A stretch of 64,000 bases of DNA from assembly GCA_036362985.1 (NCBI GenBank), contig JAYGXS010000003.1, positions 38,951,503 through 39,015,502 on the forward strand. Reading direction: 5' to 3'. Both the position numbers and the translations under genes were made by a program. Below, piece by piece: positions 44,201-56,200 of the stretch. This DNA comes from Ligula intestinalis (taxonomy: Eukaryota > Platyhelminthes > Cestoda > Diphyllobothriidea > Diphyllobothriidae). Position 1 is the stretch's first letter; each line of letters begins with the position of its first letter. The notes beneath the pieces are model-generated. The model made no database searches. It had not been told where the DNA came from and worked only from the letters and a program-made list of their open reading frames with translations.

Positions 44201-47200
44201 GCCCCGATTTGTAAATCCTGACTTGTTTCCTCTGGATTACAGGCAGCTACGTGGGGACCTAATCCAGGCATTTCGCATGTTGCGTGGTCAGGATTGCTGG
44301 CTCCAATCAAATGACTTCTTTGAGTGGGCCACCACCTCTAGGCTGCGAGGACACCCCCTCAAATTACGTGTGACTGGGGCAAGACTTGACCCAAGAAAAT
44401 TCTTTTTCTCTAAGAGGGTAATCTAGGCATGGAATGCCCTTCCTGCGGAAATTGTCATGTCCCCTTCCGTGGATGTTTTTAAGGCAAACCTAGACCGATT
44501 TAATGAGTATTGTCGCGATTGCGTACTCCAAATCCAATCACTGAAGTGTTCCGAATCCAAAAATTGAAGCGCTCTACATCCAAATCCTGAAATGCTAGAA
44601 ATGCTCTTAATATATACTAAAAGCAATTTGTAAGTAGGATTATCATTAGTACTTAACCAAATGAGTTTCAACCATTATCTAGCCATGACGTCTCTGCTCA
44701 CTATGCGATGTGCGCCGATCGTGTCTGAGGTCGCATCTACCGCACCTAAGGTCCTAGGCTACGCGGCCCTGTCACACCCTTTCTCGTATCGACCGACTGC
44801 TGACGACGTGGTGGGTTCCTCGGCTCTTGGCATGGCAAAGGCGTATCATGGTCGGATCTCCGGTCTTCGAGACGTTCTCGTGACTCCGAGGTCTCCTCCT
44901 CGCATGGTCCTTCGGATGTAGATATTACTCGTCATGGATGCCATGGCTGCCGTCACTATTCGCAGAAGCATCATGCCCTCATCATTCACATACTTTCCCC
45001 ACGAGCGACAGTTTTTCTCCTAAAAACCACAAATGACATTCCATTTTGAATTATGAGCCAGCCTTAGGAGTTTTTTCACTGTCTGATCTTCCTCCTCAGT
45101 TACACTGCTGGCTCGTGTAAACTGAGTGTGAGTTTTTTACTTGAAACAAGCGAGAAGTCGTCTGAAATTGTGTCAACGACTTCTTTGGAATTTTCGGCTA
45201 TGCCGATGCATTTCTTAAATCCTATGTACCAAGAGGGAGTTCAAAGGCGTTTGCTTATATTTCCTTCAATAAATTTGACTTGACTTGAGCATATGTCAGT
45301 TTTCGTCTTTGTCTTTGTTACCCTAGATTTCAGAACCACGATCAGGTTTGTATATTAAAATTCTGATAGATCACAGATCAGTTTTACGTTTTCTCAGATA
45401 AAGCGACCTCGGAATTATACAGCTTTGATGATTATATAGTCTAAGCATTTCTAAGATTCTTAGACATCCTGTAGCGGTCAAAGTCTTGATTGTACTCGGA
45501 ACATTACAATCTTCAGGCTTCATCCCCGTTTGAGAGAAAAAGTCAAAAGTCACCAGAGGGAGGGCTTTATCGATCACAAAACACCATGATGCTGTCCCAG
45601 GCAGCAGTGTCCACTTGCGATACCAGGGCTGGCGTTGACTGCGTCCAGTCATGCCCAAGAGTGTGCGTGTTGTGCTGTGTGAGATGTGATGGTGGCAGTT
45701 GTTTTTATTAGAATGAAGAGCGAGTTCAAGTGGTGTATGAGTGGGGTGTTGAATTTTCCCGAGGGGTGTAGAGGCGTGTAGAGACCCCTGCTGCGTCAGC
45801 CGAAGAGTGGCACGTTGAGATGGCGCTCGAGAAACTGCAATTAGTTGGGCACGCGTCTGCGTGCGCCTGTGTGCTCGGGTGCGTGCGTGCGCGAGTGAAT
45901 GTCGGTCAAGCGGCTTAAGGTCAGCGAGTGGGAATAGTCGCGAGCGAAGACACATGACGTTAAGGGCCGCGGGCATGGAACGAGGAAGGGAACAACATTC
46001 TTGGCCGTCCACCACAACTCTGTTACTACAAGGTCCGGGTGGTCCTAGTCCATTGCACATGCGCACCAGGACCTTCGATCTTCAAAGCTACCCGCAATGC
46101 TGCAGACTTCCAGAAGATTTGAGGATGGATCAGCCACGTGGATTAGCTTTGCTGCGCCTATGGTCAGTGTCAAGGACCCATTTTTCAATAAGTGCAATAC
46201 CCGCCATATGCACGGTACCGCTTATCAGACCTGCACTGACATTTACTAGCTTTTTGTTTTACTCAGTTAAGTATGCTTTGTAAGTAATTTGACACAACTT
46301 TCAATGAGACGCTAAAAAGCACGTTGTTTTGGTTTAAAACGTCTTTTTTCTTAGTTGTTAGTTTGTAACTGATGGGATACTTCTTGCTTGGCTTCCTGGA
46401 TAAACTAATTCGTTTCACACAGACTGTTCACTCGACTTCATTTTCATGACCTCTTTTGCGGAGACTCTATTATTCTGAACTTTAGACAACTAATTTTTTA
46501 CATCCCACTTTCCACGGTAGCTGTTCAAATCATCTTACATTCGGCATCTGCTGGAAGATTCAAATGTAACATAAGAGCAAAGTTAATTGATTCTTCCTAA
46601 TTCGAGTGTCGAATTGGAACACCCGCCCATACCAGTAGTCGTACTGTGGCGGGCAATAAATACTCATTAAACACTACCGACGACGATGAACGATACTGGG
46701 GCCGAAATTGCTGTGTTTATCAACAACAGAATCTGGATTGTAAATTCGTATAAATTGGGTACAAGACCTGAGTGCGATATGCATAACTGATATGAAATAT
46801 GATTAAAAACAGTAGACGAAATGTACGTCATATTAAGTGGTTTTTTTCAGAGTTTAATTCAGACAGTTTTCCTTGTTGATTATTGCTTTACCCTCAGGTA
46901 TGCTCTTCAATTGAGACCATTTCAAAGACATTGCCCATGGGCCATAAGTATTAAAAGAAACTTTCAGTTCCCTATCTTGCAGATTTCAGCACGTATTTTC
47001 TACCTCTTTCACGTTTCTATTGTATTCTATGACTTCCACTTCTCTTTGCGTAACCTGTCATGGCCATTCAATCAACGCCGGGTGGTTGATGTCCCAGCGA
47101 CATCGACCACCGAACTAACTGGCTGGATTCTCAGACACCTGTGACAATAATGGAATTCATGGGTTTTTTCTTCAGAAGCATCTTGAAGGCATCGACTAGT

Positions 47201-50200
47201 GCACCACAGGAAACAACTTTATGTTTTCCTTTCTATGCACCACCAGCCCATTCGCTGGCCCCCTAGAGAAAAAGTCTTCTACCGATGTCACTGTCACGCT
47301 CTCATTTTGATGCATCGCAATAAACTCATCTTCAACTGTCCTCGAGAGAATTGCAGACGACTTCTTGTGACAGAAATGGCCAAGAAGAATGCGCAGTACA
47401 TTCGACAACTCCTGGATGGACGTATTCAATCAAAGCAGTGTTTTGGACGTCAGTCTACCCCCAATCTCGCGGCCCGCGGTACTTTGATTTCAAAAGAGGA
47501 GGATAAGGATAGTAAGATAGTGTGTATTTCGTACCTATATGTGCTCAGTTTGAATATTTATTATATGGTCTCTGCAAGTAGAGTAATTTCAAATTTGCCT
47601 GATCGCGATTTTAATTGTAATTTAATAATTTCGCCAGATTGTTGGCCTATAATTCAGTTTGGCCCCAGATAGCATAATCATGCTCTTTTTGTCTTCAACG
47701 GCTAATGCCCCCTTAATCACTCTCAGCATGCTCGTCGTCGACCTATTCATTATCGAGAAGAGGATGCGATCTCTGAGACAAAACTTTTATTCACTGTACG
47801 TTTCGAAGTCCGTCGCGGATTCTTCCTCAGAGCCATTAGCATGAGAACCAGCAGCCCCGTTTCTGTTATTATTCATAATCGTCAGGCCATTGATTGGTCA
47901 TGTGGTATATGAAGGCTGCAACCGAGTAATGCCTTTACCTACAGGTGTACTATCGGAACCGAACTCTTAGAAATAGATGAACAAGGAGAATTCGGTGAAG
48001 TTTAAGAGGATATTTAGCATTCCCCCATGAAATATATTAGGCGACAGGTTCGATCATGTTTGGAAGGCATGAAAGAGGCAAATAAGTGCTATCCAGCTAC
48101 CTGGTCAAGCTCTCAGCTTTATTGATAACCCAGAAGAACTAGTAAATTAATGCAATACTTTTCAAACTTCTAAGATACTTCGCTGATTTACCACCTTTTG
48201 ACCAATAAGATGCCAGTTTGCGATTTACATTGTCGATTGGCTGGACGAATATGCATGAATAAAGGTCTCAAATAGAGCCTAACCACCCTTTCTCGAGTTG
48301 TTTGATGTTTATGGAAGTTCCCTTGAATCATTGGTTTATTTAATTCGCAAATCATGGGAACTATGTAATCGAAAATTTTGTGCTTACGAAAACAGCACAT
48401 ACATATGAAGTAAATGTTGTCTTTTGTAAGAATTTTTGAAAGACTAACAAACTAATACATAAATTGATACACCAAGTGATTCAAACGTTCAAATGACCTA
48501 AGTAGACAGTTCATCCTTAAGAGCGGATTATAATTTGTTACGAATTAATGAGACTATTTATGTCATGGAACATGTTTTATCCGGCAAGAAATTACTCTAT
48601 CTGACACATGCCTGAAAGGTGTCCTAGAACGGATGAATTCTATATTCAGCTAAGTAGATGTTACGCTAACCAGCTCTTCGTAAAGAAATCGCCAAAGGAC
48701 TGCCTTTTACGCCGGGAATCAATTATGTAGGAAAAACCCTTGGCGCTGTAAGCTCTAGGTCCGTTTCCGCGCGGAAAGGGAAGACGTGGGACGTCAGGCA
48801 GATAAATAATATATTCTATACGGAATTAGTGGAGAATAGGTTGGAAAATGTTGACAGTAGGAAGCGTTTGTACTCGCTCCTGAAAGGGGCAGCATCTGAA
48901 GTGTCAGGTAGTGGCAGTCGTTATACTGAGGTCCTGTGAGAATCGTCAACAGAGAGATGATTGGCTAGACCGGATTGGGAAACGCAGACACTGGTGCTTG
49001 CGCAGGTGCTAGCAGCCGTGAGAGGCGAGCGCTGCGCGCGGCGTGGGGTTACTACACATTTTTTCCCCAAAATCGCCCAGCTTCCCATCTCAGAGGTTTC
49101 GAAGGCTGCTCAGTGAAACTTTATAGGTGTGACATCAAGCTGTACGGCACTTACTTCTTACTATCACCTCTATAGGTTGTTTCGCTGACAGAAGCTACAA
49201 TGACACAGATGAACACAAACCAGCAGCAGGACTTCGGGTACTTCACCGCCCTATTCCATATTTTCACACGCATTCTGTTACACCGTCAAAAAAAACACGC
49301 TGAGGGGTCCACTGATGAGCCCAGCCCCTCAAAACTGTGTCTTCCAGTGGCTCTAGATTGGCGAACCACACGTTTTTGATTTCCTAGTCAGTACCTGTGC
49401 CGTCAGCTGGGTAACTATTTACGCATTTGTAAATTACTATATGTCTATGGGCAGCTTGCAAGCATTACCCGGTAAGTCCACAGTAACTGATTGATTTTAA
49501 CCCTTGGATATTCATCTCAAATTTCGAACCAAGACTGAAAAAACGTGTCTCGAGAGATTTACTCCAAATTTGCGCAGTAATTTCCTCGGATATTAAACAT
49601 CACAGCAAAATCAAGGGGTTTTGTAAGGGCGCAGTAAATAGGGCCAGTAAACCAGAGTCTGAGAGGGCCTGCGCTCATCTGAGCCTGACTTCAAAATCTC
49701 TAATTTGCCCAGGGTAGGGGGTCACCATAAGGGACACATTTATAAGTAGACTTTACGGCCTAGTTATCATTTGAGAAGATGGAATTACCTTGTCAATTGT
49801 CCACTTTTTCCCCTAAAGGTTTTGCGGTCCGTTTTTGAAGTCGATGATCAGTCAGATAAAAAAGGCGTATGTATAAAATGTTAGGAATGAGTACTGATAC
49901 AGAGATCTAATTAGAGTTTGTCTGCCTCTGAGTCCAGGCTGTATTAAATCGGTAAAAAATTAACCTGGAAGCCCTTTCACAATAAGTCTTCGTGCAACCA
50001 ACGAATAAAAACAATAAGGAAAAACTGTGCTGTTTACGCTTTCTTATATGGAAGCCCAGGTTCGGTTGGTTGTCAATTAATCGAGGTGTAAGGCCTTGTA
50101 ATTAAAGATTTACTTGTTAAATTAGACATGGAGTCGAGTTGTGTATGTCTTTTCATCGATGCATAAACTAACTGGGAATGGTGTGCGCAAAGTTGGGTTT

Positions 50201-53200
50201 CAGAACGGCTGTATCAGACACTTCATCCGCTGGATCGCACTCTGGAAGCGCAGATATAATGTGAATAGGCGAGCTAACACACTATGTTCCGTCGTCTGCT
50301 GCATGCCGAGCGTTAAGGCAGCGGAACTTCCGAGGTAAGTAGGGACATTGGAAAAAGTGACAATTCTGGTCATGTGCAGGTGTCGAGCCTGAGTAATGCC
50401 GACTTGAGACTCGCATCCACAGGACAGATATGTAAAAAGGTTTCGAAGGATGTTGGGTCCTAAAATGCAACTTCTACCTTATTGTTTTTGCAAGTGTGTG
50501 CGGACGTGTATCATACGACGAGCCAACCCTACAAGTGCGTTGACAGTAATTATAAGGACGAGGTGTTGGTCTATGGTACCGCTGATTCTCCTTATTCTAG
50601 CCTTGCGTTTATGGCCCTCCCCACCGACTCTTTGCATTCCTTTGAAATTGATTAACGCTGCCAATAGTCTGAGGAATTTTACACGACTTTTGTTAATCAG
50701 CAGATGTTATATTAAGATGTTTTGGTAGTCTTATGGGTAGATCGTTCTCAATATGGCGGCTTTGGAAAATTTTAACTTCACCTTTCCAGGCTCCTGTAAC
50801 GCTGCCACGGACAGATTTTAGTCTGTCGAAAAACTGAGTGAGTCCAAGGTGAGATTCAAAGCACATTTAGGTGTTTTTTTTTCAGGCGTTTCACAGCAAG
50901 TAAAAATCAGTCGTCAACGTGATCGAATGGTTGTTGACAGTAAAGGTTGATTTTGCATAAGCTGGTTCACATATCGACTAATCTTCAATGACAAATAATT
51001 ATTCCCAACAAAGGCAGGGAAGGCAACTTCTGACTTGATGGTCGTCATCCTCCAGTTATATCCAACTCTCAGCTACTCTTTTGTTTGGGCTCCAGTAGAT
51101 CAAGGAAAGTTTAGGTAAAGCGCTTTTAAAACTTGAGCTACCAGACTGGTGTTCTGCTTACTTCAGTTAGGAATATGTAGCGTCATGGGAAAGTGACGCC
51201 CGTCATCTAGCACACCGCCGTAGAATGTGACAGTTCAGAACATATTCCGTAAGCTACCCGGTAGCGGTTTTACAGCAGAGCAAAGATGTGCGGAAACACA
51301 GCCCACAAGTATTCGTATGCGATGGATTGGGCAATTACTTTGTCAGTTTATTCTTCGCTAGTTGAACATCTGGTTTTAAATTTTTGGTGAGCGTCAGCCT
51401 GTGGAAGGCAAAACCTACCATGTACGAGGCGTGAGCAGAGTAAGTGCAAAGCATTCCGTTTCGGTAAAAAACAGCATCAGAGATGAATCATTCAAAAGCC
51501 GTAGTCATCAGTGATTTCTTTAGGTCTTTTACAACACACACTTACGCGCCAACTCCTGACGCTCCGTCAAGCTGATGACGACGAGCAACAGGGATCTTTT
51601 TGGCTACGAAGTTGGTGATGAGCACTTTACGAGCATCCGCCCCTTCCCTCCTCTTAATCCACTCTAGGTGACAAATGGGAAAAAGTCGAAATGCAATGTG
51701 GAGCATGCAGTCGCCTCTCCTACCTCGGCCCAGTAACGAATCTATCTACATGTGTTCGTTGTCAATTCTGTGGACGGTTCACGTCTCTTAGTTCGCAGTT
51801 CCCTAACAGAAGAGCACTTGGCTTCCTACAACTTTCCATCCTCGCACTCGTCTTTGCCCTTTCCATTTCGGTAAGCTCTTTAGTTTTGCGCACGTTGAAC
51901 CACCTACTGCTTCTCCCAGCCCTCTTGAGGTCTGTTGTCCCATGCCAGTCTAGTGTAAGGAAACAGGACAAATCGTTCATTTTTAAGGTTGTCAGATAAA
52001 ACTCTGGACAGTATATAATCGTTTTGCAAATAGAAGCGATAACTGTTTGTTCGTAAATTTATTTCATCTCTGAAATAGCAGTGATTTTGCAAGCAGAAAA
52101 TCGGATCCTCATAATCCCAAGCAGTCATTTTTTGAAGGAGAGAATTGGCGTCATCACGTCATGAAACGGTGTGGGCTCAGCCTTGACGCGAACAATAGCT
52201 CCTGACTCTCCGCTCATACCCCCATTTCTATTTTTTGATTACAGAAACGGTTCAATTATTACTGCATTCTTACAGTATATAATAGACAGATGAACATTGC
52301 CGACAATGAAAAAGAGACTGGGATGGCCATTCCTGGCTTTTTAGCCGTCATCAACTGGCTGTACCCAACCTCAGGTGTTCCATCACCCGTGGCTCGAACC
52401 AGCGACTTGTTTATTAGAGGTAAAATGCTCTAACCATGGGTTTCTCGTCTTGTCGGTTTGGGTCGGGTATACTTACACCGGCGTTAGGCAATCACACTCA
52501 AGCCCGTCCGCAGCCGCATTGTATCATACGCAGATTGCGCAGTGTGTTAGAGCGTCGGACTTCCAATCAGCAGGCCGCGGATTGAAGTTGGGTATGGCCT
52601 GATGAGAGCTTATGTGTCAGAAATGGGCATTCTAGTTCCCTTTGTCTTTGTCGGCAATGCTTATGTGCCTACAAGAGAAGCACTTGTGCGGATGCCAGCG
52701 GGGCTCGAGTGTGAGCCCCAATGCAGAACGGTACGAGTGAGTCACGCAAATGCTCGGTGAGCGTCCATCTACCAATGCTTGTAGTGTCTGATGATGGTCT
52801 CCTATACGACACCGAAAGCTCAGGCTAATACATATATAGACCCAGTGATCGCGCGTCTATATTCTTTTCTTTCTCTTGTAGCGGTGACATTATGCATGCC
52901 ATGTACGCTCTCATTCCGTCTCCACATACACACCTAAACAGGGATCCATTTGGTCCAATTGTAAAAACGGCAGTTTTGATGAGATTCGAACTAACGACAG
53001 CAATGACACGACTGCGATATAGCCAACATGCTAATCAACTAAGTCACGGGGCTCTATTGGGACTCATGAATTTAATTACAATTGGGTTATGTCGCCCGCC
53101 CAGCCTATTCTGACCAGTAGAATCTATCGAACCCAAGGTTTAAAATAATGTTAACTTCAAATTCAATTATAACCTTGAGTCAACCATACCTCATCTGCAG

Positions 53201-56200
53201 ATCTGAGTCCCAAATGATCACTCGGACTTGAAGTCGCATCCAATGAACCAGAAGCACGTACTTGATCAACTAACTAGAGACGGAAAATGAACCCTGACTG
53301 GCCATTCAGGCTTCCTTGTGACGCTCGGTAATACTTCTCCCCTTCTTACGGCTTGTCACAACGCGGTCATATGCTAATTGGATTTTTGGTCGAGATTTTC
53401 TCCTCTAGCACCTTGGTTCGAGAACGTAACAACAAGACAGCGATGGCAAGCAAACTTATTTGATGGTGGTTCACAGTCGCCATGTAACAGTGCTGTAATT
53501 GGGCCTTGCGGTCCCCATCGCTGGAGAAGAGAATAGGTGGAGCTTCCCAGATCCGTCTCCGCCAGTCATCACGCGTGGAGAACTACCGTCAGTGGCATCA
53601 CTGGGGCCGGCTAGATCAGGCATGCTCACAACCGTATCAAGTACGTACAAGTCGTAAGCAAGGACTCAACATCAGAGGAGTTATCTTGAGCAGAACGCTG
53701 CTACTGAATCGTAAACTCGAGCTAAATCAGCGATCGCGATTTTAGCATGCGACGGTGAAATTATGTCGTTGAGTCAGATATTTTACACTATATAATAATC
53801 AACAACTTAAATTTTTAAGTAGGTTGACTTACCTATAGTCTCCGGTTTTCTACAAGCCACCCATCGATCAGCTGGGATTGGCTTATGGCAGGTATCTGCA
53901 GAGCGGTTATTCGAAGACAGCCGCATTCCGTAATTGCTATAAACAGCAAACTAAGAAAAGTAGGCCTTTTGAACTAAACACGGGAATTATCGCTTACTTA
54001 CAAATTTTAAGTAGGGTGATTTATAATCTCGCCACTTTTGTTTTTCTTTAAACATTTTCCTAGTTGGTGTTGGGGATACCACTGGAAAATGTCTCTCAGT
54101 TATCTCGTTCGAGGCTTGGGCACACTCCCCCTCCATACACGCGTTCACCGTTGGTCGGGCGATGATATTCAAGCTCATTTCAGTGTCTTCTCCCAAGGTT
54201 TGGGTACGCGACCCAACTTGCCCTCATAACTTTGTAATTTAGCAACACTCTTGGGATCTTATTTGTTCCCTGACATGCCCCAGCCGTCCTCTCTTTGAAA
54301 ACCAGGTGTACGTGAGCCTGCGGGGTGCGCTTCACACTTTCCCCAGACGACCCCACGACATAATCCTACCAACATGACTTTCAGTATGCTCGATCGCAGT
54401 TGACGGCGTGAGCCAGTACATAAATAATTGAGCCTACGCTGTCGTGCTCAACTGACCCTATAGTAAACATTAGTTCATCTTAGAATTTGTTTGTTGTGTC
54501 TGGCTGCCATTTTTGAGTATGTTAAAATGACCATTTCAATTCCCTTTGCTTTTGTCGATACCGCTTGCGGATAATGAATTGCTTGTCACTACGTGACCGC
54601 CTAGAGGGACTGAAGCCAAGAGCATAAAAATTGAACAAAAACCCCTATTCTGCTGTGCAATTTCGAAATTGCGGTAAAGGTACTTCCACTAAATTTTTTT
54701 TCTGGCTTTGCCAAATTAACAGTAAAGTGGTCCTACTACATAGCAGGGAGCTAACAGTTAGCATTGACGGCACACACACACACACAAGGCGCGTTTTTTC
54801 AGTAGTTCACTATACGTTATTGTGTGTGTTCAAAACGGAATACTAGCCACGAAGAACGTAGAAATCAAAATTCGGTTCTACCAGACATATTACGATTGAG
54901 ATGTGCGGAGTGTAACGTAAAGGAACACAGCGGAAGCAGTAAAGTCGCTCAAGAACTCAGCGTGCTTCTCTCATTCTGCCTCAACGAAAATAGGCCTATC
55001 ACAACCTCACAAATAACTGTGAAGGTAGAATGCACATTTGCAGGGCTTGCCCGTCAGACAAGAAAAAAAGCAACACCAAGTCGCAAACCCTGATTATATT
55101 ACTGAAAGTGTTAGCTCCATTGCGGCCCACGCCTTTAATAAAAATCATGAAAGATGATGTCATGGGCTTGACAACAGTGTATCAGACGTGAAACACATGT
55201 CGTCTTTGTGAGCAGAACTATAAAAGTGCGAGTAGGTCAAAAGTATCGGGTTGACTTCCGTGTTGCAAATGCGCAACTCTGGAGGGAAATTTAGGCTCCA
55301 ACGAAAGCTAATCCATATTATACGTTCATAATTATTACGACATTACAGGACGGAGGCTTTGAAATCACTCTCCGCATGGCAAGTTCAGTTTACAAAAGGC
55401 AAAGGGCCTCGCCACCTTCAGTTAAAGTCTCTACTATACAAATATGTAGACGTTTAATAAAAGCGAATTGCGCACTACGTAAGCCTTAGATTAATCAGGC
55501 GCTATAGCCAATGGTCATTTTTTCACTTTCGTATAACGGTTGCAATCGCTGCAATCGCCGGAAAGCAGTAACTGTCATTAAACAGGTTTAGACTAGTTTG
55601 ACAGACGTTTTTCCCTTCCAAACGATTCCCTGAGGCCGGGGATCGAGAGAAATAACTCAGTGTGTTCAGTATCCGACGTTGGAATCCTGTTTTCAGGGCA
55701 GATGACCTAGTTACTAAATAGTTTGAACAGACCCAGTTAGCATAGTCAAATCAGCTTCGTTAAATCTTCAACTTCTCCACAGCGTCATTAGTCAACTTTC
55801 TGGCAGTTTATCAGTCGGATGCCATGCTCTGCTAGGGCCACTTGTTATTTTATCCTTCTCCTACCGTCTGGACTTCACGCCAACCCAACGCCTCCACTGA
55901 TCATTCGCGCCCCTTCTTTTTTCCGACTATCGGACGCTGTGTGTGCTTTTACTCGCCTTTACCTGCTGAAACTCTCTTTCCGTTTGCCCCTTTGAAGTGA
56001 ATAATCAGAACCTTAAATTTGTTGAATTCTATCTACTCTCATCAGCTTATCCTGTCAGCCTAGTCGTTTAATGTTATACTTCAATGATGACTCTCCAGTA
56101 GTTGTAGCCCAATTAAATGGGCCTATCATGTGACACTGCCCTATCTCGAAAAAGAGAAGTAGTAGTAGTAGTAGTAGAAGTAAACCGCAAGGTCAATCTG

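Larger units (their letters stand above)
40690..45290 (+). mobile_element. CR1-like non-LTR retrotransposon, nearly complete
   Basis: The best-preserved copy of the main family. ORF1 (40690-41700), ORF2 with endonuclease and RT (41650-44570), a long 3' UTR with an ENE-like stem (45007-45083), and a tail AATAAATTTGACTTGACTTG ending near 45290. It lies in sense orientation in intron 1 of the host gene. One stop in ORF1 and at least four shifts or stops in ORF2 make it inactive. Confidence 0.92.

Noticed and set aside
45371..46066. 231-codon open frame on the minus strand
   Set aside because: No recognisable domain, low-complexity histidine/threonine/arginine stretches, and it overlaps a GT-rich repeat in an intron. 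Length alone is not enough.
50141..50338. Open frame ending at a strong GTAAGT donor
   Set aside because: It lies in intron 2 of the host gene; the phases do not join it to the neighbouring exons and the protein shows no family resemblance.
54824..55093. Possible exon of a second host gene
   Set aside because: There is a C-x2-C stretch, but no family match and no convincing splice partners.
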